Shown piece after piece: positions 53,826-63,621 of a stretch of 64,000 nucleotides of DNA (position 1 is its first letter; the number at the start of each line of letters is the position of its first letter). This DNA comes from Phenylobacterium sp. NIBR 498073. Its GTDB lineage: Bacteria > Pseudomonadota > Alphaproteobacteria > Caulobacterales > Caulobacteraceae. The position numbers and the translations under genes were made by a program. The DNA lies in NCBI RefSeq assembly GCF_027286305.1, contig NZ_CP114599.1, positions 1,550,001 through 1,614,000 on the forward strand, written 5' to 3'. The notes beneath the pieces are model-generated. The model searched no databases, had not been told where the DNA came from, and worked only from the letters and a program-made list of their open reading frames with translations.

Positions 53826-55727
53826 GTGCGGGTCGACGAACATTTCCTGGATGAGATCAAATCGCGCCTCCGCCCGTCGGATGTGATCGGGCGGACGGTG
53901 AAGCTGCGTAAGCAGGGCCGCGAGTATGTCGGCCTGTCGCCGTTCAACAAGGAAAAGACGCCGTCGTTCTATGTGAACGACGAGAAGGGTCAGTTCTTCG
54001 ATTTCTCGTCGGGCAAGAACGGCGACCTGATCACCTTCCTCCAGGAGACCGAGCGCCTGACCTTCATGGAGGCGGTCGAGCGGCTGGCCGCCGAGGCGGG
54101 CCTGTCGATGCCGGAGGTCGACGCCCGTTCGGCCGAGCAGGAGCGCCAGCGCCAGGGCCTGTCCGACTGGATGGAGGCGGCCGCCCAATGGTTCGAGGGC
54201 GCCCTGCGCCGGCCCGAGGGCAAGGAAGCCCGCGCCTATCTGGAACGTCGCGGCCTGCCGGAGTCAGAGTGGGCCCGATTTCGCCTCGGCTTTTCGCCGC
54301 CGGGCCGGACGGCGCTGAAGGACTATCTGGTCACCAAGGGCGCGCGACCGGGGGAGCTGGTCGAGGCCGGCCTGCTGATCGCGCCGGAGGAGGGCGGGGC
54401 GCCCTATGACCGTTTCCGCGACCGGATCATCTTTCCGATCTCCGACCACCGTGGCCGGATCCTGTCGTTCGGGGGGCGGGCGATGGACCCGCAGGCCCGC
54501 GCCAAGTACCTGAACGGTCCGGAAAGCCCGCTGTTTCACAAGGGGCGTACGCTCTACGGCGTAGGCGAGGCCCGCAAGATCCTCGGCGCGGCCCCCAGCG
54601 GCGAGAACCCGTCCCTCGTCGTGGTCGAAGGCTATATGGACGCGATCGCCTGCCAGCGGGCCGGGATCGCCGCGGTGGCTCCGCTGGGCACTGCGCTCAC
54701 CGAAGAGCAGATGGAGATGCTCTGGCGGCTGCACGGCGAGCCGACCCTCTCGTTCGACGGCGACCGGGCCGGGCGCCAGGCGGCCTCGCGATCCATCGAC
54801 CGGGCGCTGCCGCTGCTCAAGCCCGGTAAGAGCTTCAAATTCGCGATCGTCGAAGGCGGCAAGGATCCCGACGAGGTGCTGCGCGAGCAGGGCGCGCCGG
54901 CGCTCCGCGCCCAGTTGTCGCAGACCACGGCGTTCGTCGATGCGCTGTTCACCCGCGAACACGATCTCGAACCGCTGGACACGCCCGAGCGGCGAGCCGG
55001 CTTCAAGAACCGCCTGCGCAACGCCGCCGGGCAGATCGCCGACAAGGACCTGCAGCAGGCCTATCGTGAAGCGTTGATGGAACGGTTCGACGCGACCGGC
55101 CCGAAGGCGCGCGCGGCCCCCGAGCAAGGCGCCCGGCCGCAACGTGGAAATGCAGGCGGTTCAAGAGGTTGGCGCGGCGGCGGGCGCGAATGGATCGACC
55201 CGGCGCCGACCGAGGCCGGGCGCGAGGCGGCGCGCCGGCTGGCCGTGTCGATCGACCCGGTGGCGGCCGCCCTCGCCAAGTATGCGATCGCCGATCCGGG
55301 CGTTCTGGACGAACATCTGGAGAACTCGTTCCTCGCCAAAGGCTTCGGTGTGGAAGCTCTAGCGAAGCTGACGGGCGAGACCATTGGTTTCAGATTGGAA
55401 GCTGATCATCTTGACAGCGCGACTCTCGCACGCCATCTGGCGTCTTGCGGGTTTAATGCGCTGCTGACAGACATCGACCGGGCCGCTGCGAAATCGGGCG
55501 CGCCCATCTTGAAACCGGATGTCTCCCTCGACGTCGCTAGATCCCAGTGGTCGCAAGCTTTCGCAGGCCTTTCACGGCTTGCGGCGCTCGACGAGGCTAT
55601 TGCGTCCGCAAAGGGTAACCTTAGCGGTCGTTCCGATATGGAAGCTCTCGAGCGTCTGAAAGGCGAACGCGACACACTGAAACGCGCGATCAGAACGGGA
55701 ACGATTTGGGCGGGAGAAGGGTCGTAA
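53826..55727 (+). CDS. dnaG: DNA primase DnaG (zinc ligands substituted)
   Basis: 633 aa from a GTG start. DnaG makes RNA primers at the replication fork. The N-terminal CHC2 region is recognisable (KLRKQGREYVGLSPFNKEKT, then FFDFSSGKNGDLITFLQ), but the four zinc ligands are replaced: Ser38, Asn41, Asp59 and Ser62 align with Cys, His, Cys, Cys. The TOPRIM core is intact (VVVEGYMDAIACQRAG, SFDGDRAGRQAASRSI). The C-terminal DnaB-binding domain is present. The last ~130 codons are less GC-biased than the rest. Confidence 0.95.
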   Translation: MRVDEHFLDEIKSRLRPSDVIGRTVKLRKQGREYVGLSPFNKEKTPSFYVNDEKGQFFDFSSGKNGDLITFLQETERLTFMEAVERLAAEAGLSMPEVDARSAEQERQRQGLSDWMEAAAQWFEGALRRPEGKEARAYLERRGLPESEWARFRLGFSPPGRTALKDYLVTKGARPGELVEAGLLIAPEEGGAPYDRFRDRIIFPISDHRGRILSFGGRAMDPQARAKYLNGPESPLFHKGRTLYGVGEARKILGAAPSGENPSLVVVEGYMDAIACQRAGIAAVAPLGTALTEEQMEMLWRLHGEPTLSFDGDRAGRQAASRSIDRALPLLKPGKSFKFAIVEGGKDPDEVLREQGAPALRAQLSQTTAFVDALFTREHDLEPLDTPERRAGFKNRLRNAAGQIADKDLQQAYREALMERFDATGPKARAAPEQGARPQRGNAGGSRGWRGGGREWIDPAPTEAGREAARRLAVSIDPVAAALAKYAIADPGVLDEHLENSFLAKGFGVEALAKLTGETIGFRLEADHLDSATLARHLASCGFNALLTDIDRAAAKSGAPILKPDVSLDVARSQWSQAFAGLSRLAALDEAIASAKGNLSGRSDMEALERLKGERDTLKRAIRTGTIWAGEGS

Positions 55728-55761
55728 GGAAGTACGACCGTCTTATCGCTATTGGAGCATC

Positions 55762-55792
55762 TTCGGCCCGCGCCTTGCATGGCGCAGCCGAA
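55762..55792 (+). other. Hairpin in the rpoD leader
   Basis: TTCGG-CCC-GCGCC-TTGCAT-GGCGC-AG-CCGAA folds as a two-part stem in the 79-bp dnaG-rpoD gap, 15 bp before the rpoD ATG. It could influence rpoD translation, or be a relic of a terminator; there is no T-run. Confidence 0.4.
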
Positions 55793-55806
55793 ATCCGGAG
55801 ACCTAG

Positions 55807-57750
<1,944 letters not shown>

Positions 57751-57776
57751 GACTATCCGGCGCTGGCAGCGCCCTG

Positions 57777-57809
57777 ACGCCCCCGACCGGAAGCGGTCGG
57801 GGGCGTTTT
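57777..57809 (+). terminator. Intrinsic terminator of rpoD
   Basis: ACGCCCCCGACC-GGAAGC-GGTCGGGGGCGT is a perfect 12-bp stem followed by TTT, 27 bp after the rpoD stop. Confidence 0.93.
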
Positions 57810-57885
57810 CGTGTCCGCCAATCGGCAGCGGTGACAGAACGCCGATAGGCGAGCAAGCTTGGCTCATCAGAATGAGGTGGGCGAC

Positions 57886-58779
57886 ATGCGCCGGACGATG
57901 CTCGGGTTCGCTTTGGGACTGACCCTCACCGCGGGGGCGCAGGCGCAGACGGTGGTCCCGCCGCCCAAGATGAGCCAGGTCGAAGGTGTCCAACTGTTCG
58001 AGGCTGGGGGGTTCAAGGTCGCCGGCGGCAAGGCGATCAATGTCTGCGGGACGGCCTCGCAGCCGAAGTTCGCTTTCATGGACCTGAACGGCGACGGGGC
58101 GCTGGAGGCCGCCGCCGTCGACAAGAACCCGTCCTGCTACGGCGGCGACGGACTGTGGTTCACGCTGCTCGCCAAGGGCGGCGACGGTCGTTGGCGCGCT
58201 ATTGCGCGGGATAGTGGAGCCCTGGGCTTCGAAACCTCACGAACGAACGGTTGGCTGGACGTCCGCGTGACCGGCGATTGTGTGCGTATCTGGAAGCATG
58301 CCGGCGACGGCTATCGGCGTCCCGCCGCCTGTGCGCCGGCCTCGTTCGCAAAGGCCCAGACCGCCACCGGCGTCACCGCCGCCGACCGCGCCGCGGCCTT
58401 GCGGGCTGCGGGGTTCGTCTCCCAGGGCGGGCGCTGGCTGGGCGGCGAGGGCCATTGCGAAGCGGCGATCGAGCCCAGCGACATCCGCGACCTCAACGGC
58501 GACGGTCGCCAGGAGATCGTCATCACCGAGACCGGGACCTTCTGCTACGGCAATACCGGCCAGGGATTCTACGTCATGGAACGCGCCGGAAACGGCTGGC
58601 GCACGCTGTTCCAGTCCCAGGGAATTCCGGAGTTCCTGCCGACCAAGGGCGCCGGCGGCTGGCCGGACATCGTGCTGGGCGGCCCGGGCTTCTGCTTCCC
58701 GGTGGTCCGCTTCAACGGCAAGGCCTACGCCAATCACCGCCAGAAGGAAGAACAGCCCGGCGCCTGCTCGGGCCGCTAG
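57886..58779 (+). CDS. Secreted protein with two Asp-x-Asn-Gly-Asp repeats
   Basis: 297 aa. A Sec signal peptide (MRRTMLGFALGLTLTAGAQA) precedes two similar halves, each with an FG-GAP/VCBS-like calcium loop: FAFMDLNGDGALEAAAVDKN and IRDLNGDGRQEIVITETGTF. Each loop is followed by a Cys and Tyr-Gly. The second half also has a WPDIVLGGPGFCFPVVRFNG end motif. Eight cysteines could make disulfides. GAGGTGGG upstream fixes the ATG at 57886. Probably periplasmic or exported; ligand unknown. Confidence 0.83.
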   Translation: MRRTMLGFALGLTLTAGAQAQTVVPPPKMSQVEGVQLFEAGGFKVAGGKAINVCGTASQPKFAFMDLNGDGALEAAAVDKNPSCYGGDGLWFTLLAKGGDGRWRAIARDSGALGFETSRTNGWLDVRVTGDCVRIWKHAGDGYRRPAACAPASFAKAQTATGVTAADRAAALRAAGFVSQGGRWLGGEGHCEAAIEPSDIRDLNGDGRQEIVITETGTFCYGNTGQGFYVMERAGNGWRTLFQSQGIPEFLPTKGAGGWPDIVLGGPGFCFPVVRFNGKAYANHRQKEEQPGACSGR

Positions 58780-59396
58780 CGCCAAGCGTAGTTGAAGCTG
58801 ACCGAGATCCGTTCCTTGCGCGCGGCGTTGGCCGGAACTTCGTGGCGCAGCCAGCTTTCCCACATCAGGACCGTGCCGGGCTCGGGCTGGAGGTAGATGA
58901 AGCTGCGGGCGTCCTCAGGGGCGTCGGTTTCGCGTGGCGGCGCGGCCATCATCAGCGGCAGGCGCGGGTCTTCCAGCTTCAGCGCGCTGGCCCCCTTGGG
59001 GATCGCGACATAGACGGTGCCCGACAGCACGCTGTGCGGATGGATATGGCCCGAATGGGCGGCGCCGGGCTTGAGGATATTGACCCACAGGCTGTCCAGC
59101 TTCAGCCGGCGGCGGCCGAGGTCGAGGTGCAGCGCCTTGGCGTAGGCGGCCGCGTGCTTGTCGAGCTTGCGCTTGAGGTCCTCGAAGATGCTGGCGCGCA
59201 TCGGCAGGTCGTCGAGCGAGGCGTAGGAGGTGTAGCCTCCATAGCCGTGCTCGCGGCACCACGCCTGGCCGGCGATGTCCTCGTCGGCCAGCATCCGGCA
59301 GGCGTCTTCAAGTTCGGCGTTGAAGTCGGTGAAACCGCGCTCGCCGGCGAGGCTGGCTTCATAGACCTGGGTGACGAAGAGGGTGCGCAGGCTCAT
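58776..59396 (-). CDS. 2-oxoglutarate/Fe(II) oxygenase-like protein (TIGR02466 family)
   Basis: 206 aa. The double-stranded beta-helix core is recognisable. The N terminus is LRTLFVTQVYEASLAG, iron-site residues may be in HSGHIHPHSVLSGTVYV and LRHEVPANAARKERISVSFN, and the arginine expected to bind the co-substrate is in the last motif. Members are annotated as putative 2OG-Fe(II) oxygenases of the prolyl-hydroxylase type; the substrate is unknown. Its stop overlaps by 4 bp the convergent secreted-protein stop. Confidence 0.85.
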   Translation of the reverse strand: MSLRTLFVTQVYEASLAGERGFTDFNAELEDACRMLADEDIAGQAWCREHGYGGYTSYASLDDLPMRASIFEDLKRKLDKHAAAYAKALHLDLGRRRLKLDSLWVNILKPGAAHSGHIHPHSVLSGTVYVAIPKGASALKLEDPRLPLMMAAPPRETDAPEDARSFIYLQPEPGTVLMWESWLRHEVPANAARKERISVSFNYAWR

Positions 59397-59433
59397 GGCC
59401 CGGCGCTAATGCCCCGCGCGCCGGATGTCAAAG

Positions 59434-59655
59434 CTAGGCGAGGATGTCCAACAGTTCGCCGGTCATGTCCTGGGCGCTGCGGATCACCGCGGCGTTGGCG
59501 GCGAAGGCGGTCTTTGCGGTGATCTGCTCAGCGATTTCCGCCGGCAGGTCGACGGCTTCGCCTTCGACGCCCATCCGGGCCGTGCGGCTGGCCGAGGCGT
59601 CGAACCGGCGGCTGGCGGCCAGCATGCCGTACTGAGCGGTGGCGATCGGATCCAT
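59434..59655 (-). CDS. Miniature flagellar axial (rod/hook)-like protein
   Basis: 73 aa. The N terminus (IATAQYGMLAASRRFDASAS) resembles the Flg_bb_rod start of flagellar rod and hook proteins (consensus like SGMLAASRRLDASAxNIAN). The C terminus (EIAEQITAKTAFAANAAVIR, then SAQDMTGELLDIL) matches the Flg_bbr_C helix. The whole central region of a normal rod or hook protein is missing, so the two coiled-coil halves are joined directly. No other flagellar gene is within 50 kb on this side. It may be a dedicated small axial protein or a decayed paralog. Confidence 0.8.
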   Translation of the reverse strand: MDPIATAQYGMLAASRRFDASASRTARMGVEGEAVDLPAEIAEQITAKTAFAANAAVIRSAQDMTGELLDILA

Positions 59656-59801
59656 GGCGAGCCCCTTCCACCGTGGATCCTGCGCCTTGGGCGGTTAAGC
59701 CTTCGCGCAGCGACATGATGAAGAGGCCGCTCACCATGCGGCGCCTGAAACCCGCCACGCTCGGCGCGTGTTATGGTCAAGTCGAACTGGAGGTTAGTCC
59801 G

Positions 59802-60161
59802 ATGATCCGCACCACCCTGATCGCCGCCGCGGCGTTTGTCGCCGCCGTGGGCGCGGCCTCCGCCCAGGCCCCGCTGTCGCAGAACCCGCCGACCCAGACC
59901 ATCATCTGCCTGGACGTGAACGGCCAGACCCTGCCGGTTTCGTGCAAGGTGCCGGCCAGCCGTCTCGACAAGCGCGAGGACTTTTGCACCTGCCGCACCG
60001 GCATGCAGGTCGACATCGCGATCTGCCCCGACGGCGTGAAGCCGCCGGCCGAAAACCGCGCCTACGAGAAGGCCCGCAAGGCCGCCGTGAAGAGCGGCAG
60101 CCTGCTTGGCGCCACCTATGAGGGGCGGCCGATGTGCGTCACCGGCCGCAACACCTACTAG
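59802..60161 (+). CDS. Secreted Cys-containing protein of unknown function
   Basis: 119 aa. A Sec signal peptide (MIRTTLIAAAAFVAAVGAAS, cleavage near AQA) precedes a short mature domain with five cysteines. One pair, in EDFCTCRTGMQ, is closely spaced. The sequence also has QTIICLDVNGQTLPVSCKVP. The function is unknown. GGAGG lies about 9 nt before the ATG at 59802 and supports that start over in-frame upstream ATGs. It ends 11 bp before the stop of the convergent serine hydrolase gene. Confidence 0.78.
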   Translation: MIRTTLIAAAAFVAAVGAASAQAPLSQNPPTQTIICLDVNGQTLPVSCKVPASRLDKREDFCTCRTGMQVDIAICPDGVKPPAENRAYEKARKAAVKSGSLLGATYEGRPMCVTGRNTY

Positions 60162-60171
60162 AGCGGCCCTT

Positions 60172-61428
60172 CTAAAGCGGCTTGCCGAGCGCGGCGTAGG
60201 TCAGTTTCTGGAACACGGGCAGGGCGGCGCGCCCGCCCATCCGCTGCCCGGTGGCCAGCTGCGAGGCGGCCTCCGGCTCCAGCGGGATCGAGTTCTGGAT
60301 CAGGTAGATCATGACCATGTCCTCGACGGGGTCGGCCTGCCACCAGGTGCCGAACGCGCCGGGCCAACCGAACGAGCCCTCAGAGCCTGCGCCCATCCAG
60401 GCCTGCTTTTCCGGGTCGGTGATCACCGAGACGCCGAGCCCGAAGCCCTGGCCCAGCCAGAACGGGATGCCCATGAACGGCACATCGCGCTGGGCCGGCG
60501 TCAGGCGGTTCTCGCGCATCGCCTCGAGCGTCTCGCGCTTGACGTAGCGCACGCCGTCCAACTCGCCGCCGTTCAGCATCATGCGGGCGAAGCGCAGGTA
60601 GTCGTCGGCGGTCGAGATCAGGCCGCCGCCGCCGGCGCAGAACTCCGGCGGACCCGGCAGATGCGGGAAGGAGATGTCCTCCATCGCGTCGGTCTTGGGA
60701 TTGATCCGGTAGAGCTTGGCCATCCGGTCGCGCTTCTCGGGCGGGCACCAGAAGTCGGTGTCGTGCATGCCCAGCGGCTTTAGGATCCGCTCCATGATGA
60801 ACTCGCGATAGTCCTGGCCGGCCACGCGGCCGACCAGGAAACCGAGCACGTCGGTGGCGTGGCTGTAGTGGAAGCGCGCGCCCGGCTGGTAGGAAAGCGG
60901 AAGCTCGCCCAGCGCCTTCAGCCATTGGTCGGGGCTGAGGTGGCCGCCTAGCGGCGAGCCCAGCGCGGTCTCATGGGCCTGGGCGATCGGGCCCATCGAG
61001 GTGAAGGCGTAGGCCAGGCCCGAGCGGTGGGTCATCAGGTCGTCGACAGTGATCTCGCGCGCGGCCGGGACGGTGTCGTCGACCGGGCCGGTGGCCGATT
61101 TCAGGACCCGCATGTCCTTGAATTCGGGCATCCATTTGGTGATCGGGTCGTCGAGCCGAAGCTTGCCTTCCTCCATCAGCATCAGGGTGGCGATCGAGGT
61201 GATCGGCTTGGTCATCGAGGCGATGCGGAACAGGGTGTCGCGGGTCATCGGCGCTTTGCCCGCCACGTCGCGGTAGCCGAGCGTATTGACCTGGGCGACT
61301 TCGCCCTTGCGCCACAGCAGGGTGACGAAGCCCGACAGGTCGCCAGCGTCGACGATCGGCTGCAGCGCCGCGGGGATCGCCGCCAGACCGTTGGAAGAAA
61401 AGCCGCCCAGAGCCAGATCGCCGTCCAT
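60172..61428 (-). CDS. Serine hydrolase, beta-lactamase/esterase family (class C-like)
   Basis: 418 aa. The active-site SxxK is in FRIASMTKPITS (Ser71, Lys74). The second motif is Y-S-x, in FHYSHATDVLG, where class C beta-lactamases have Y-x-N, so here it is YSH. The fold continues with LAYAFTSMGPIA and PGAFGTWWQADP as the third motif. There is no signal peptide. These proteins hydrolyse esters or D-amino peptides more often than antibiotics. A beta-lactamase role is not supported by sequence alone. Confidence 0.9.
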   Translation of the reverse strand: MDGDLALGGFSSNGLAAIPAALQPIVDAGDLSGFVTLLWRKGEVAQVNTLGYRDVAGKAPMTRDTLFRIASMTKPITSIATLMLMEEGKLRLDDPITKWMPEFKDMRVLKSATGPVDDTVPAAREITVDDLMTHRSGLAYAFTSMGPIAQAHETALGSPLGGHLSPDQWLKALGELPLSYQPGARFHYSHATDVLGFLVGRVAGQDYREFIMERILKPLGMHDTDFWCPPEKRDRMAKLYRINPKTDAMEDISFPHLPGPPEFCAGGGGLISTADDYLRFARMMLNGGELDGVRYVKRETLEAMRENRLTPAQRDVPFMGIPFWLGQGFGLGVSVITDPEKQAWMGAGSEGSFGWPGAFGTWWQADPVEDMVMIYLIQNSIPLEPEAASQLATGQRMGGRAALPVFQKLTYAALGKPL

Positions 61429-61526
61429 GTCGCCTCGCCAGATGATCCGCCGAGGTCCGATGCCAGGGCGTTTTCCCAGCTATGCCCTGGCTGACGTGGA
61501 GCCCGTCAACATACTTTTTGTTCGAA

Positions 61527-62072
61527 CTATTGGCGGGCCGGCGCTTCGTAGGTGGCCATCATCTCGCCTTGGGCGATGGTGTGGCCCTTAAAGATGTTCA
61601 GCAGCTCGTGCAGCGGGGTGTCGGGCCCCACCTCCAGCTGCTGGTCCAGGGCGAAGACCTGGAAGTAGTAGCGGTGCACGCCATGGCCGACCGGCGGCCG
61701 CGGCCCGAACCAGCCATAGTCGCCGTCGTCATTGCGGCCCTGGATGATCGGGTGCGGCGGGTCGATGTACTGGACCTGGGGCACGCCCTCGGGAAGGCCG
61801 CCGGCCTCCGCTGGAATGTTCCAGATCATCCAGTGGACGTAGGGCTTCTCCATCGGGGCGTCGGGGTCTTCGACGATCAGCGCGTAGCTCTTGGCGCCTG
61901 CGACCTCGGTCCAGGTCAGGGGCGGGGAGAGGTTCTCGTGATAGGCCGAGTGGCGGTCGGCGAGCCGTCCGTCCGGGTCCTGGGACGGAGACATCACGAC
62001 CAGGCCGCCCGGGGCTCGGGGCTCGACCTTGAAGATGGCGATGGTTTCACCGGAATGGGCGGGTGACGGCAT
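61527..62072 (-). CDS. YbhB/YbcL family Raf kinase inhibitor-like (PEBP) protein
   Basis: 181 aa. The PEBP signature is ENLSPPLTWTEVAGAKSYAL, VEDPDAPMEKPYVHWMIWNI and GPRPPVGHGVHRYYFQVFAL. These residues form the anion-binding pocket of phosphatidylethanolamine-binding proteins. Bacterial members are of unknown cellular role. There is no signal peptide, so it is likely cytoplasmic. AAGGAGC seven nt upstream of the ATG at 62072 fixes the start. It lies divergently from the alpha/beta hydrolase gene. Confidence 0.93.
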   Translation of the reverse strand: MPSPAHSGETIAIFKVEPRAPGGLVVMSPSQDPDGRLADRHSAYHENLSPPLTWTEVAGAKSYALIVEDPDAPMEKPYVHWMIWNIPAEAGGLPEGVPQVQYIDPPHPIIQGRNDDGDYGWFGPRPPVGHGVHRYYFQVFALDQQLEVGPDTPLHELLNIFKGHTIAQGEMMATYEAPARQ

Positions 62073-62157
62073 CGGGCTGCTCCTTTTCCCCCCAGGCAGA
62101 AGCGCGCCGCCTACGGCTTGGTTGCGGCGATCCGGAAAAGGCCCTAGCCGGTGGCGC

Positions 62158-63033
62158 ATGATCCTGCGTCACGTGTCCGCTTCGGTTCGCCTTGCCGTCA
62201 TCGCCGTCCTGGCGGGCGCCTGCGCGGCCTGCACGCCGCTCGGGGTGTTCGCAACCTTCACGCCGCGCGATCCGGCGATCCTGACCGCGCATGACCAGCC
62301 CTACGGCCCCGGCGGGCGCCAGAGCCTCGACGTCTACGCGCCGCGGCGGATGGATGCGGCCCGGCCGGTGGCGGTGTTCCTCTACGGCGGCGGCTGGAAG
62401 CGGGGGCGCAAGTGGGACTATGGCTGGGTCGCCCAGGCCCTGGCCGCGCGCGGCTATGTGGTGGTGCTGCCGGACTACCGGCTCTATCCGCAGGTGCGGT
62501 TTCCCGAGTTCCTGAACGATAGCGCCCAGGCCGTGCGTTGGGCCGTCGATCACGCCGCCGCCTATGGGGGCGATCCCTCGCGCATCGTGCTGCTGGGGCA
62601 CTCGGCCGGAGCCTACAATGCGGTGATGCTGGGATTGGAGCCGAATTATCTGCGCCAGGCGGGCGTCGATCCGGCCCGCGTCGCCGGCGTGGTCGGCATT
62701 GCGGGGCCCTACGATTTCGTCCCCCTGAAGGGCCACATGGCCGATGTGTTCGGGACGGGCGATCCGTCCGCCACCCAGCCTGTGCGGCTGGCGCGCGCCG
62801 ACGCGCCGCCGATGCTGCTGGTCACTGGATCGGCGGATGCGATCGTCGATCCGCGGGAGACCGCCTCGCTGGACGCCGCCCTGCGCGCGGCCGGCGCCCA
62901 GGTCGAGAGCCGCAGCTATCCCGGCGTCGGCCACAACGAGATCATGGCGGCGATGTCGCGCCCGTTCCGCGACCGGGCGAGCGTGCTGGACGACGTCACC
63001 GCGTTCATGGCTCAGGTCGCTCACGTCCCGTAA
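62158..63033 (+). CDS. Alpha/beta hydrolase, predicted exported (lipoprotein-like)
   Basis: 291 aa. The N terminus is a hydrophobic signal (VRLAVIAVLAGACAACTPLG) with cysteines near its end, possibly a lipoprotein site. The hydrolase fold has the oxyanion HGGG-like YGGGW in VFLYGGGWKRGR, the nucleophile elbow LGHSAGAYNA, an Asp in TGSADAIVDPRE and the His in GVGHNEIM. This is the arrangement of carboxylesterase/BD-FAE-type hydrolases. It has 85 bp between its ATG and the divergent YbhB gene. Confidence 0.9.
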   Translation: MILRHVSASVRLAVIAVLAGACAACTPLGVFATFTPRDPAILTAHDQPYGPGGRQSLDVYAPRRMDAARPVAVFLYGGGWKRGRKWDYGWVAQALAARGYVVVLPDYRLYPQVRFPEFLNDSAQAVRWAVDHAAAYGGDPSRIVLLGHSAGAYNAVMLGLEPNYLRQAGVDPARVAGVVGIAGPYDFVPLKGHMADVFGTGDPSATQPVRLARADAPPMLLVTGSADAIVDPRETASLDAALRAAGAQVESRSYPGVGHNEIMAAMSRPFRDRASVLDDVTAFMAQVAHVP

Positions 63034-63264
63034 GCTCACGGGTTTGTCACCGGCGACGCTTCATGATCCAGCGTCGGATAATTTTGAAGCAAGTCCCGGA
63101 ATAAGTGAGCAAAATGCCTGTTCGTGGAGCGTTGTTCGTCCGCGACATATTGCCGTTAGGTCAACCTTGCTGCGCCGCCGCAATTGTGGTGATCCCCATT
63201 CGACGCTATATCCGGCGGCCCTTCGTTTTTGAAGGTTTGTGCGCCGCAGTTAGAAGGACCGCCC

Positions 63265-63621
63265 ATGCTGGTGACCCTGATGAAGGCCAAGCTTCACCGC
63301 GCCACGGTGACCCAGGCCGATCTCGAGTACGAAGGCTCGATCGCGATTGACCGCGATCTGCTGGACGCCTCGGGCATCCTTCCCCATGAGCAAGTCGACG
63401 TTCTGAACATCACTACGGGCGCGCGGTTCACCACCTACGCCATCGAGGCGCCGCGCGGATCCAAGGTGATCGGCGTCAACGGCGCGGCGGCGCGTCTGGT
63501 CCAGAAGGGCGACAAGGTGATCGTGGTCACCTACGGCATGCTGCCGGCCGAGGAAGCCCGCAACTATTCGCCGAGCGTCGTGCTGCTCGACGACGGCAAC
63601 GAGATCAAGCAGGCCGCCTGA
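63265..63621 (+). CDS. panD: Aspartate 1-decarboxylase PanD
   Basis: 118 aa. PanD is a pyruvoyl enzyme that makes beta-alanine from aspartate for pantothenate and CoA. The self-cleavage site is Gly24-Ser25 in [12 protein letters not shown], and the family motif [16 protein letters not shown] follows. The ATG at 63265 is preceded by GAAGGA at good spacing. In-frame ATG upstream at 63229 would add an unusual extension. Its stop overlaps the next gene by one base (TGATG). The 231-bp gap before it shows no gene. Confidence 0.97.
   Translation: MLVTLMKAKLHRATVTQADLEYEGSIAIDRDLLDASGILPHEQVDVLNITTGARFTTYAIEAPRGSKVIGVNGAAARLVQKGDKVIVVTYGMLPAEEARNYSPSVVLLDDGNEIKQAA

Noticed and set aside
55412-55440. 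TTGACA inside dnaG as an rpoD promoter
   Set aside because: The -10 at 17 nt is poor and the Caulobacter GCTANAWC element is not at a usable distance from a -35.
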